A stretch of DNA of 64,000 bases from an uncultured Pelagibacteraceae bacterium (GTDB taxonomy: Bacteria; Pseudomonadota; Alphaproteobacteria; Pelagibacterales; Pelagibacteraceae): assembly GCA_902570125.1 (NCBI GenBank), contig CACFXK010000005.1:21698-85697 (forward strand), read 5' to 3'. The translations under genes were made by a program, and so were the position numbers. The notes under the pieces are model-generated. The model was not told where the DNA came from. It made no database searches and saw only the letters and a program-made list of their open reading frames with translations. Shown piece after piece: positions 18,286 to 28,006 of this stretch (position 1 is its first letter; each line of letters begins with the position of its first letter).

Positions 18286-20313
18286 ATGACTGAAATAATT
18301 CAAAAAGTAAAAAATTTATCTATTGGATTTAAAAGTAAAAAAGGAGAGGAAATTTTAATATTAAGAAACATTACCACAAATATTAAAAAAGGTGAAACCG
18401 TTGGTATTGTTGGAGAGTCTGGATCTGGAAAAAGTACTCTTGCACTAGCAATGATGGGATATGTTAAGCATGGACTCTATACAATTGGAGGAGAATGTGA
18501 ATTCAATTCATCAAATCTTTTAAAAATGAAAAATAGAGATTTGGAAAAAATCAGAGGTAGAAAAATTGCAATGATACCTCAAAATGCAGGGCAGGCATTG
18601 ACACCAAATTTAAAAATTGGTTACCAAATTGATGAGGCATTACAGTTGCATTCTGATTTAAAGGAGGAGGAAAGAGAGCAAAAAATCTCTGAATTGTTGA
18701 ATAAAGTAAGACTTCCTTCACCAGAAACAATTGCTCTTCGATATCCTCATGAACTTTCAGGGGGACAACAACAAAGAGTTGCTGTTGCAATGGCATTAGC
18801 TGGAACTCCTGACCTTTTACTATTGGATGAACCTACTACTGGCTTAGATGTAACAACACAAGCTCACGTCTTAGAACTGCTAAATTTCATTGCTAAAGAC
18901 ACTGGAACATCAATGGTTTATGTGAGCCATGACTTAGGAGCAATAGCTCAAGTAAGTGACCGTATTATTGTAATGTACTCCGGTGAAATAGTTTTAGAGG
19001 GACCCTCAAGAGATATTCTTAAAAAACCAATTCATCCGTATACCTATGGTTTGCTTAAATCTATACCAAAATTATCACTAGCAGGACTTCCGCAATCAAT
19101 GCCTGGTAGCCAACCTCAACCTGGAACAATGCATAGAGGCTGTAGTTTCTTTGATAGGTGCGATTTTTCAGAGGAAAAATGTAAAAATAACTCTCCTCAA
19201 CTTGAGTACTTAAAAGAATTAAATACTAGTGTGAGGTGTTTTAATCATAAGAGTTTAATGAATGACAGTCACGTTAATCAAACCGTTAACAAAATTAAGA
19301 CGAGTTTTCTGGATAAAGAAATATTAAACCTTTCAGAAGTTTCAATAAGTTACGCTAAGCAAAAAATTTTAGATCAAGTGCTAAATAGAATTTCTGACGA
19401 CAACCCAACTGTTAAAGATATAAATATTAATATTAAGAAGGGTGAAACTATAGCTCTTGTTGGAGAGTCAGGTAGTGGAAAGTCAACAATTCTTAAATCC
19501 ATTGCTGGGTTACTCAGAACCAAGGAGGGAATAATAAAATTTGACCAAGATAGAAATTTATCGTCTGACCTTAAAGAGAGAGATCCCAATGACTTAAGAA
19601 TTATTCAATTAATTTTTCAAAATCCTGATGAGTCTTTAAATCCAAACCATACTGTTGAAGAAATAATAGCACAACCATTAAAGTTATATTTTGGTTTAAA
19701 GGGTGAAGAATTAAAAAAAAATATTATAGACTTATTGGAAAAAGTAAGACTTGGAGAGTTTTATACATCCAGATACCCTAGACAATTGTCTGGTGGTGAA
19801 AAACAGAGAGTTGCAGTAGCAAGAGCTTTTGCAGCTAAACCAGATATTATATTATGCGATGAGGTGACATCTGCATTAGATGTTTCAGTTCAAGCGGCCG
19901 TTTTAAATTTGTTACAGCAACTTAAAGAAGATTTTGGGACTACATATATTTTTGTTTCACATGATTTAGCTGTCGTAAGAGCTATAAGTGATAGAGTTGC
20001 TGTTCTTTATCAAGGAAGATTGTGTGAAGTGGGACCATCAAAAGATGTTTATAAATTTCCATCACACCCCTATACAGAGGTTTTATTAGGAGCAGTTCTA
20101 GAACCAGACCCAGATATCAAGCCAAAATTAGTTGCTGAGGACATTGTAGAAGAAAAGCCACCTCAAAAAGGGTGTAGTTTTCAAGGTAGATGTTCAAGAA
20201 TATTAGGTGATATTTGCAAAAATGAGGTACCACCTTGGCAAATAACTAATAATGGGAACTCTATAAGATGTCATATACCATTAGAAGAATTACAAAAAGA
20301 CCAGATTAATTAA
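18286..20313 (+). CDS. Fused tandem dipeptide-type ABC ATPase (DppD-DppF fusion)
   Basis: Two Walker A (GESGSGKST x2), two signature motifs (LSGGQQQRVAVAMAL, LSGGEKQRVAVARAF), two Cys-rich oligopeptide C-terminal motifs. Confidence 0.92.
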   Translation: MTEIIQKVKNLSIGFKSKKGEEILILRNITTNIKKGETVGIVGESGSGKSTLALAMMGYVKHGLYTIGGECEFNSSNLLKMKNRDLEKIRGRKIAMIPQNAGQALTPNLKIGYQIDEALQLHSDLKEEEREQKISELLNKVRLPSPETIALRYPHELSGGQQQRVAVAMALAGTPDLLLLDEPTTGLDVTTQAHVLELLNFIAKDTGTSMVYVSHDLGAIAQVSDRIIVMYSGEIVLEGPSRDILKKPIHPYTYGLLKSIPKLSLAGLPQSMPGSQPQPGTMHRGCSFFDRCDFSEEKCKNNSPQLEYLKELNTSVRCFNHKSLMNDSHVNQTVNKIKTSFLDKEILNLSEVSISYAKQKILDQVLNRISDDNPTVKDININIKKGETIALVGESGSGKSTILKSIAGLLRTKEGIIKFDQDRNLSSDLKERDPNDLRIIQLIFQNPDESLNPNHTVEEIIAQPLKLYFGLKGEELKKNIIDLLEKVRLGEFYTSRYPRQLSGGEKQRVAVARAFAAKPDIILCDEVTSALDVSVQAAVLNLLQQLKEDFGTTYIFVSHDLAVVRAISDRVAVLYQGRLCEVGPSKDVYKFPSHPYTEVLLGAVLEPDPDIKPKLVAEDIVEEKPPQKGCSFQGRCSRILGDICKNEVPPWQITNNGNSIRCHIPLEELQKDQIN

Positions 20314-20367
20314 AGTTATATTTATTATTTTAAATTTCCATTTAAGTATGTTTAAATACCTATTAGG

Positions 20368-20931
20368 ATGAAAAACAATTCTACATTGATTAAGAGTTTA
20401 TTATCTGATTTTAGAATAAATATTTATTTTCAGAACATTTCTTTAATGTTAATAGGAACACTTATCTTAGCTTTTTCTTCAAAAATTCAAGTTCCATTTT
20501 GGCCAGTTCCAATGACTATGCAAACTTTTGCAGTTTTTATAATTGGAATGACATTCGGTTCAAAGTTAGCGTTTTTTACACTTTTATTATATCTTTTCGA
20601 AGGAGCTATTGGGCTGCCAGTTTTTGCAAAAGGTGGCGGATTACTTTATTTAACTGGTCCAACAGCTGGATATCTTTATGGAATGACGATCGCAGCTGGA
20701 GTTGTTGGGTATTTAGCTGAAAGAAATTTTAACGATTCTTATATCAAAAGTTTATTTTCTCTTTTGATAGCAACTTCTATTATTTTCATTGTTGGAGTGG
20801 GATATTTGGGCTCAGTTATCGGTTATGAAAAGGCTTTAGTTGGTGGTCTTTATCCTTTTTTACCAAGTGAATTATTCAAAATTGCTCTAGCAGTGGCAAT
20901 AATTCCATCGATTACAAAAATAATTAAATAA
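20368..20931 (+). CDS. bioY: BioY-family biotin transporter S component
   Basis: QVPFWPVPMTMQTFAVFIIGMTFGSKLA; EGAIGLPVFAKGGGLLYLTGPTAGYLYG. Confidence 0.9.
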   Translation: MKNNSTLIKSLLSDFRINIYFQNISLMLIGTLILAFSSKIQVPFWPVPMTMQTFAVFIIGMTFGSKLAFFTLLLYLFEGAIGLPVFAKGGGLLYLTGPTAGYLYGMTIAAGVVGYLAERNFNDSYIKSLFSLLIATSIIFIVGVGYLGSVIGYEKALVGGLYPFLPSELFKIALAVAIIPSITKIIK

Positions 20932-21002
20932 TAATACTAAAATATTTAGTGGCTTTAAGTTGCTCTTGAATAAGATATTCATTATAAACTTTTATTCTCA
21001 TT

Positions 21003-23225
21003 ATGAAAATTAATAAAGTAGTAGTCATAGGATCAGGTACAATGGGTAGTGGAATAGCTGCTCAATTATGTAATGCAAATATTCCAGTAACATTGTTAGA
21101 CTTAACCACTGAAATTTCTGAAAAAGCTAGAGAAAGAATTTTAAAGTCTAGACCTCCTTTGTTAATAGATAAGTCTAAAATAAATAATATTAATGTTGGA
21201 AATATAAATGATAATTTCAATGAAGTTGGTGAAGCAGACTGGATAGTTGAAGCTGTCGTTGAGAGAATTGATATTAAACACAATATTTATGAAAAAATTT
21301 TTAAAGCAAGAAAGAAAGGATCAATAGTATCTTCAAATACATCTTCTATTCCAATTAAAGTTCTTTCAGAAAAACTTTCAGATGAAGAAAAAAAAGATTT
21401 TTGTATAACTCACTTCTTCAATCCAGTCAGATATATGGATTTGTTAGAAATTGTAAAAAATGAAAATAATGATTTAGATCAAATAAACTCACTTAAAAGT
21501 TTTTGTGAAAAAGATTTAGGAAAAGGAGCATTAATTTGTAATGATACTCCAGGATTTTTAGGAAATAGAATTGGTGTCTACGCTATGCAAGTGGCTATGA
21601 CTGAAGCTTTTAAAATGAAATTAACAATTGAAGAAGCTGATGCTGTTTTTGGAAGACCAATGGGAATACCAAAAACAGGTGTTTTTGGACTTTATGATTT
21701 AATTGGAATTGATTTAATGGCTGATGTTTTGAAAAGTTTTATAAAAGAACTTCCAGAAACTGATGACTTTCAAATTGTAGCTAAAGAAATACCATTAGTT
21801 AAAAAACTTATAGAAACTGGGTACACTGGAAGAAAAGGAAAAGGTGGTTTCTATAGAATGAATAAGTCAGATAATAAAAAAATTCTAGAAGGTATTAGCT
21901 TAGAAACAGGTGAATATTCGCTATCAAAAAAGTTCAATTTAGGATCAGAAAAAATGGATATTGTTGGTCTTATAAACAGAAAAGATAAATATGGTGAATA
22001 TGCTTGGTCTGTAATTTCAAAAATCATTAAATATGCATCATCTTTAGTTCCAGGTATTACAGATAAATTTAATGATATCGATGAAGCAATGAGACTAGGG
22101 TTTAACTGGTCAAAGGGACCTTTTGAAATGTTAAAAGAAATTGGTGTTAATGATTTTTTTGAAAGAATAGATACATTTGAAAACAATAAGTTTCTTGAAA
22201 ATTTATCTCAAAGTAAAGACGAAAACTTTTATGGTGAAAGACAACAATATACTGATTTAGAAACTTTAGGAAAAATAAAACCAAAGGCAATTAAATTAGA
22301 TAAAAATAACTCTGCAGAAACCTATAGATTTGACGATTTCAATATTGTTGAATTCACAACTAAGGCTAACGCTTTAGATTACGATTCGATGGATAGCTTA
22401 AAAAATGCAACAGACAAACCTTTGATAATAATAAATGAAGCAATGCAATTTTCAGCAGGTGTAAATTTGTCTTACACTATGAATTTTGCAGACAAAGGAG
22501 ATTTTAAATCTATTGAAAAGTTTGTTAAATATTTTCAAGAGACCTGTAAACATTTAAAATATTCTAAATATCCAGTTGTATCAGCACCATCAGGATTGGC
22601 ATTAGGTGGTGGTTTTGAAGTTTTATGTCAAAGTAACTTTGTTGCATCCCATACCAATATTGTAGTTGGTTTAGTTGAGACTATGGTTGGATTAATTCCA
22701 GCAGGTGGAGGATGTAAAGAAATGCTTTGGAGATGGTCTCAAACAGAAGAGGCTAAAAATGATCCTGATTATGCTTCTTTAAAAGTATTTGATATTATCG
22801 GATATGCTAAAACTGCAACATCACCAATTGAAGCTGAACCATTAAAATATTTAAGAGCAGAGGATAAAAAAATAATGAGTAGAAATAGTTTATTACAGGT
22901 TTCTAAAGAGATAATTCAAAATAATAAAGATTTTTTTCCTCCAGAGGAGTGTACATTTAATCTATCAGGAAAAAGCGTTTATGACAAAATGTTAAAAATG
23001 TTAGAAAAATTATACAATGAAAAAATTATTCTTGATCATGGAATGGAAGTTGGAAAAGAACTAGCAAAAGTTTTAAGTGGCGGAGATACTACTTTAGAAA
23101 AAACTTTATCAGAGGATGATTTATATAAATTAGAGTTAGATGCATTTATGAAGCTAATTGAGACAGAAAAAACTCAAGAAAGAATTAAACATACATTGAA
23201 AACTGGCAAACCTCTGGTAAACTAA
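21003..23225 (+). CDS. 3-hydroxyacyl-CoA dehydrogenase/enoyl-CoA hydratase fusion (HAD-ECH order, FadN-like)
   Basis: N-terminal VVVIGSGTMGSGIAAQL (HAD) then C-terminal SAPSGLALGGGFEVLCQSNFV (crotonase). Confidence 0.88.
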   Translation: MKINKVVVIGSGTMGSGIAAQLCNANIPVTLLDLTTEISEKARERILKSRPPLLIDKSKINNINVGNINDNFNEVGEADWIVEAVVERIDIKHNIYEKIFKARKKGSIVSSNTSSIPIKVLSEKLSDEEKKDFCITHFFNPVRYMDLLEIVKNENNDLDQINSLKSFCEKDLGKGALICNDTPGFLGNRIGVYAMQVAMTEAFKMKLTIEEADAVFGRPMGIPKTGVFGLYDLIGIDLMADVLKSFIKELPETDDFQIVAKEIPLVKKLIETGYTGRKGKGGFYRMNKSDNKKILEGISLETGEYSLSKKFNLGSEKMDIVGLINRKDKYGEYAWSVISKIIKYASSLVPGITDKFNDIDEAMRLGFNWSKGPFEMLKEIGVNDFFERIDTFENNKFLENLSQSKDENFYGERQQYTDLETLGKIKPKAIKLDKNNSAETYRFDDFNIVEFTTKANALDYDSMDSLKNATDKPLIIINEAMQFSAGVNLSYTMNFADKGDFKSIEKFVKYFQETCKHLKYSKYPVVSAPSGLALGGGFEVLCQSNFVASHTNIVVGLVETMVGLIPAGGGCKEMLWRWSQTEEAKNDPDYASLKVFDIIGYAKTATSPIEAEPLKYLRAEDKKIMSRNSLLQVSKEIIQNNKDFFPPEECTFNLSGKSVYDKMLKMLEKLYNEKIILDHGMEVGKELAKVLSGGDTTLEKTLSEDDLYKLELDAFMKLIETEKTQERIKHTLKTGKPLVN

Positions 23226-23229
23226 TATC

Positions 23230-23451
23230 ATGTCAAATAGACCAACAAAAAAACAAGTAGACAACGCAACAAAAATTCTAATTTCTTGGAAGAAAAAAAT
23301 GCCTTTTTATTATGCTGCAGCTATTATAATTGCTTTAATAATAATTCTAGTTTCTTCAAATTCGAATAAAGAGCTTTCTATGTATCAAAAAAATATCATT
23401 GATTTTAAAAAAGCAGCTGAATTTATTCACAAAAATAGCTCTAAAAATTGA
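23230..23451 (+). CDS. Small single-TM protein of unknown function
   Basis: 73 aa, TM segment FYYAAAIIIALIIILV, in register between two operon genes. Confidence 0.55.
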   Translation: MSNRPTKKQVDNATKILISWKKKMPFYYAAAIIIALIIILVSSNSNKELSMYQKNIIDFKKAAEFIHKNSSKN

Positions 23452-24404
23452 AAGATAAAAATAAAAAACCAATCCAACCAGTAAGTGGAACAAAAGTACC
23501 AAGATATGCGGGACCATCAACCTTTGCTAGATTACCAGAATTAAGAGATGTTGAAAGTTGTGATGTCGCAATAGTAGGAGTTCCTTTTGACTCTGGAACT
23601 AGTTATAGACCTGGAGCACGATTTGGGCCTCAGAGCATAAGACAAGCTTCAAGACATTTAAGAACGAATTATCATCCAAGTTACGACGTCGAACCATTTA
23701 AAGTGCAACAAGTTGCTGATGCAGGAGATATTGCATGTAATCCATTTAATATTGATGAAGCTATAAAACAAATAGAAGTTGGTGCTTCAGATCTTTTAAA
23801 TAAAGTTGGAGGGATTATTAGTCTTGGTGGTGATCATACAATAGCTGTTCCATTGCTTAGAGCAATTAATAAAAAAAATAAAGGTCCAGTTTCATTAGTC
23901 CATTTCGATGCTCATCTAGATACTTGGGATACTTATTTTGGAGCACCTTACACACACGGTACACCATTCAGGAGAGCAAGAGAGGAAAATTTATTTTTAG
24001 ATGATGCATCAATGCATGTTGGAATTAGAGGTCCACTCTATAGCAGGGACGATATTAAGAACGATGAAAGTTTTGGTTTTAAAATAATTCATTGCGATGA
24101 ATTTCAAACAGAAGGTATAGATAAAATAGTTGAGAGAATTAGAAACAGAGTAGGAGACAATGCTTTATATCTATCGATAGATATTGATGTTCTAGACCCA
24201 GCTTTTGCTCCTGGGACTGGTACACCTGAGATAGCAGGTATGACTACAAGAGAAATTGTAAATGTTATAAGAGGATTGTCAGGGCTAAACTTAGTTTCAG
24301 CAGATGTAGTTGAGGTAGCACCAGCATATGATCATGCAGAAGTAACTTCTTTAGCAGCTGCAACAATTGTTTATGAATTAACAAATTTGTTTGCAAAAGC
24401 CTAA
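23448..24404 (+). CDS. Agmatinase/ureohydrolase family protein (TTG start)
   Basis: GGDHTIAVP, HFDAHLDTWD, SIDIDVLDPAFAPGTGTPEIAG metal-binding motifs. Confidence 0.9.
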   Translation: MKDKNKKPIQPVSGTKVPRYAGPSTFARLPELRDVESCDVAIVGVPFDSGTSYRPGARFGPQSIRQASRHLRTNYHPSYDVEPFKVQQVADAGDIACNPFNIDEAIKQIEVGASDLLNKVGGIISLGGDHTIAVPLLRAINKKNKGPVSLVHFDAHLDTWDTYFGAPYTHGTPFRRAREENLFLDDASMHVGIRGPLYSRDDIKNDESFGFKIIHCDEFQTEGIDKIVERIRNRVGDNALYLSIDIDVLDPAFAPGTGTPEIAGMTTREIVNVIRGLSGLNLVSADVVEVAPAYDHAEVTSLAAATIVYELTNLFAKA

Positions 24405-24423
24405 AGAATAGATAGCTTAATAT

Positions 24424-25857
24424 ATGTTAGAAAAAAGAAACTTTTATATAAATGGTAAATGGGTAGAACCAAAAAATTCTAAAGACATTCAAGTAATAAA
24501 TCCTGCCACAGAAAAAAGTTGCGCAGTTATTTCACTGGGTGGAAAAGAAGATGTTGACGATGCAGTATCAGCTGCAAAAACTGCTTTCCAAACATGGGGT
24601 TTCACAAAAAAAGATGAGAGAATTAAACTATTAGAAAAGTTCTATGAGCTATATAAAAAAAGATGGAATGACACTACAGAGGCAATAATGATGGAAATGG
24701 GTGCTCCCAAAGATTTTGCATCGAAACTTCAGACTGGTACAGGAGCCAGTCATACGAAATCATTCATAAAGTATCTTAAAGCTTTTGATTTTGAAAAACC
24801 TTTAGGAGATCATGCACAAGATCAGAGAATTATTTATGAACCCAAAGGAGTTTGCGTATTAATAACACCGTGGAATTGGCCAATGAATCAAGTTTGTTTA
24901 AAAGTAATCCCAGCTTTAGCAGCAGGATGTACTATGATCTTAAAACCTTCTGAGCTAGCGCCTTTATCATCAATGATACTTGCAGAACTTATTGATCAGG
25001 CAGGTTTTCCAAAAGGTGTATTTAATTTAGTTAATGGAGATGGGGAAACTACAGGTAATGCACTGACCAGTCATAAAGATGTAAATATGATATCTTTTAC
25101 AGGTTCAACAAGAGCAGGAGCTCTAATTTCTCAAAACGCAGCAAAAGATTTTAAAAGGGTAAGTCTTGAATTAGGTGGAAAAGGAGCAAATATTATTTTT
25201 AAAGATGCAGATTCTGAGGCAATTGAAAGAGGAGCCGCACGATGTTTTAGAAATTCAGGCCAATCATGTAATGCACCCACAAGAATGCTTGTAGAAAAAT
25301 CAATCTATCATGATGCAGTTAACAGATTAAAAAAATTTGCTAATGAATATAAAGTTGATATCCCCCAAAAAGAAGGAGATCACATTGGCCCGGTAATATC
25401 AGAAACACAATATAATAAAATTCAAGGTTTAATTAAAAAGGGTATAGATGAAGGCGCTAATTTAATAGCTGGGGGACCTGGAAAACCTGATGGTTTGAAA
25501 GATGGTTATTATGTAAAGCCAACTGTTTTTGCTGATGTAAATAATAATATGGAAATCGCCAGAACTGAGATTTTTGGTCCAGTATTATCAGTAATTCCAT
25601 TTGAAACAGAAGAGGAGGCAATAGAAATTGCAAATGATACTCCATATGGTTTGACAAATTATATTCAAACTGAAGATCAAGAAAAAGTTAAAAGAGTTGC
25701 AAGAAAGCTTAGATCTGGGATGATAGTTGCTAATACAGCTTCACTAGCTGTAGATGCTCCATTTGGAGGATTTAAACACTCTGGAATAGGAAGAGAAGGT
25801 GGAAAAGAAGGTTTATTAGAATTTTTAGAAGTAAAATCTATTGGTGGTTGGAATTAA
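24424..25857 (+). CDS. Aldehyde dehydrogenase family protein
   Basis: LELGGKGANIIF, FRNSGQSCNAPTR catalytic Cys, PFGGFKHSGIGREGG. Confidence 0.92.
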   Translation: MLEKRNFYINGKWVEPKNSKDIQVINPATEKSCAVISLGGKEDVDDAVSAAKTAFQTWGFTKKDERIKLLEKFYELYKKRWNDTTEAIMMEMGAPKDFASKLQTGTGASHTKSFIKYLKAFDFEKPLGDHAQDQRIIYEPKGVCVLITPWNWPMNQVCLKVIPALAAGCTMILKPSELAPLSSMILAELIDQAGFPKGVFNLVNGDGETTGNALTSHKDVNMISFTGSTRAGALISQNAAKDFKRVSLELGGKGANIIFKDADSEAIERGAARCFRNSGQSCNAPTRMLVEKSIYHDAVNRLKKFANEYKVDIPQKEGDHIGPVISETQYNKIQGLIKKGIDEGANLIAGGPGKPDGLKDGYYVKPTVFADVNNNMEIARTEIFGPVLSVIPFETEEEAIEIANDTPYGLTNYIQTEDQEKVKRVARKLRSGMIVANTASLAVDAPFGGFKHSGIGREGGKEGLLEFLEVKSIGGWN

Positions 25858-27041
25858 TTTAAAGATTTATTTTTAATACCATCTAAAAAACTAATACATT
25901 TTTTAATTTCAGATAGTTTTATAAATTCATCAATCTTATGAGCTTGCTTTATAGATCCTGGTCCACATACAACTGTACTAATTCCAATCTCCTGAAATAG
26001 TCCTGCTTCTGTTCCGAAAGAAACTACATCTCTAGAATTATCTCCAGTTATACTCGAAACAAACTCGCATGCTTCTGAGTTAGGGACTCTATCGAAACCA
26101 GTAATTTCACCAATTATAGTTTTGTTTATGGAAGATTTTGGATAAATTTTTTGCATTTCTGGTAAAAGAATTTCGTTTGTAAATTTATCTATTTCGTTAT
26201 TTAAGAAAATTCCATCTTCTTTAACTACAGGTCTTGTCTCCCAGTTTACATGGCATTTATCAGCAATGACGTTGTGTGCTATGCCACCAAAAATTCCACC
26301 AATTTGTAAAGTTGAGTAAGGTGGTTCAAAGATTGAGTCTTTTAGTTGTCTAGATTTAAGATTTTCTTTTAATTCTAATAGTTTATTCACATATCTTGCA
26401 GCAAATTCAACTGCACTCACACCTTTTTCTGGTTGTGAACTATGCCCTGCAAGACCTTCAAAATATGTTGTATATTCATAACATCCTTTGTGTGCATCTA
26501 TTATTTTCATATTGGTTGGTTCACCCACTATGCAAATACAATCATGAATATCTCTTTTTTTTAATTCTTTAATTAATATAGGGGCGCCTATGCAAGCAGT
26601 TTCCTCGTCAAACGTAAATGAAAAATGAATATCTCTGTCTAAATTTGAAGAAGAGAAAATAGGTGCGTATGCTAATGCACATGCTATAAATCCTTTCATA
26701 TCACATGAGCCTCTACCAAATAATTTGTCATCTTTGATTGTTGCATCAAAGGGATCTGTTGCCCATCCTTTAGAAACTGGAACTACATCAGTATGTCCAG
26801 ATAAAATTATTGGTTTTTTTTTACTCTTTTTTTTAGCTTTTATAGTTGAAAATAGATTTACTCTTTTTTCTTCTTCATCATATGTTCTAAAGGATACCGC
26901 ACCCAATGAATTTAAAATATTATCGCAATAGTCAATTAGTTGAGTATTGTTTTCACCAGAAACAGTTTTAAAAGCAATTAAATCTTTTAGTATCTTAATA
27001 GAATTACTATATATTTCTTCTAAATTATTTCCTGTACTCAT
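25854..27041 (-). CDS. argE: M20 deacetylase, acetylornithine deacetylase-like
   Basis: ILSGHTDVVPVSKGWATDPF, LFGRGSCDMKGFIA, TFDEETACIGA. Confidence 0.8.
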   Translation of the reverse strand: MSTGNNLEEIYSNSIKILKDLIAFKTVSGENNTQLIDYCDNILNSLGAVSFRTYDEEEKRVNLFSTIKAKKKSKKKPIILSGHTDVVPVSKGWATDPFDATIKDDKLFGRGSCDMKGFIACALAYAPIFSSSNLDRDIHFSFTFDEETACIGAPILIKELKKRDIHDCICIVGEPTNMKIIDAHKGCYEYTTYFEGLAGHSSQPEKGVSAVEFAARYVNKLLELKENLKSRQLKDSIFEPPYSTLQIGGIFGGIAHNVIADKCHVNWETRPVVKEDGIFLNNEIDKFTNEILLPEMQKIYPKSSINKTIIGEITGFDRVPNSEACEFVSSITGDNSRDVVSFGTEAGLFQEIGISTVVCGPGSIKQAHKIDEFIKLSEIKKCISFLDGIKNKSLN

Positions 27042-27066
27042 TTATTTTTAATTATATATTAAATTT

Positions 27067-27408
27067 ATGAAAGAACAAATAACCTACGACATTTATGACA
27101 AAGTAGATATCAGAGTAGGAACAGTAATATCGGTAAAAAAAAATGAAAAAGCAAGGAAACCATCTCTTGTTGTTGAGGTTGACTTTGGGAAAGATATAGG
27201 AATTAAGCAATCATCAGCACAGATAACTCATTATTATAATGAGGAAAATCTAGTCGGAAAACAAGTCATTGGCATATGTAACTTTCCTGAAAAAAATATA
27301 GCAGGTATTATCTCTCAGGTTTTAATACTTGGTTCTATAGATGAGGAAGGCAAAGTTGTTCTTGTTCACCCATCCCAAAAAGTAGAAAATGGTTTGCCTG
27401 TAGCATAA
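27067..27408 (+). CDS. csaA: CsaA-like tRNA-binding domain protein
   Basis: VDIRVGTV...VDFGKDIGIKQSSAQITHYY; VIGICNFPEKNIAGIISQVLILG. Confidence 0.85.
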   Translation: MKEQITYDIYDKVDIRVGTVISVKKNEKARKPSLVVEVDFGKDIGIKQSSAQITHYYNEENLVGKQVIGICNFPEKNIAGIISQVLILGSIDEEGKVVLVHPSQKVENGLPVA

Positions 27409-27410
27409 AC

Positions 27411-28001
27411 ATGCACCCCGAATTACTGTCTCTATGTTTGTTTATGTTTGTTACAAGCTGTTCTCCAGGACCAAATAATATTGTTGCCTCTCACTCTGGA
27501 TTTAATCACGGTTTTAAAAAAACTATTCCCTTAATGTTGGGAGTAATTTTTGGATTTACATTTATGTTAGCAGTAATTAACTTTGGTTTAATAAATATAT
27601 TTAAGCTTTATCCAATAATCCAAAAAGTTTTAATAATAACGGGTACAATCTTTTTAATATATTTGTCTTATAAAATATCATTTTCAAAATCATCAAATGA
27701 AAGTGATAATTTAAAACCAGTAAATTTTGTTGAAACATTTCTATATCAATTTCTAAACCCTAAAGGAGTAATTGTTGCTATAATTGCAGTTTCTACCTAT
27801 GTAGAATCTGGTGGTAACTTTATTTCATATTCAATTTGGTTATTAAGCATTGCCTTTTTGTTTGCAGTTATTAGTATTATTTTTTGGACTATAATTGGAA
27901 AATTTATGAGGAAATTCGCGACAAATGAGAAATTTATTAAATGGTTTAATTATGTTATGTCGGCACTCTTATTAAGCTGTATAGCAACTTTTTATTACTA
28001 A
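27411..28001 (+). CDS. LysE/RhtB family exporter
   Basis: SCSPGPNNIVASHSGFNHGFKK. Confidence 0.85.
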   Translation: MHPELLSLCLFMFVTSCSPGPNNIVASHSGFNHGFKKTIPLMLGVIFGFTFMLAVINFGLINIFKLYPIIQKVLIITGTIFLIYLSYKISFSKSSNESDNLKPVNFVETFLYQFLNPKGVIVAIIAVSTYVESGGNFISYSIWLLSIAFLFAVISIIFWTIIGKFMRKFATNEKFIKWFNYVMSALLLSCIATFYY

Positions 28002-28006
28002 AAAAT

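Noticed and set aside
21851-22186. 111-aa minus ORF in the FadN-like gene
   Set aside because: Antisense to a conserved multifunctional enzyme; Ser/Ile/Leu-rich shadow ORF
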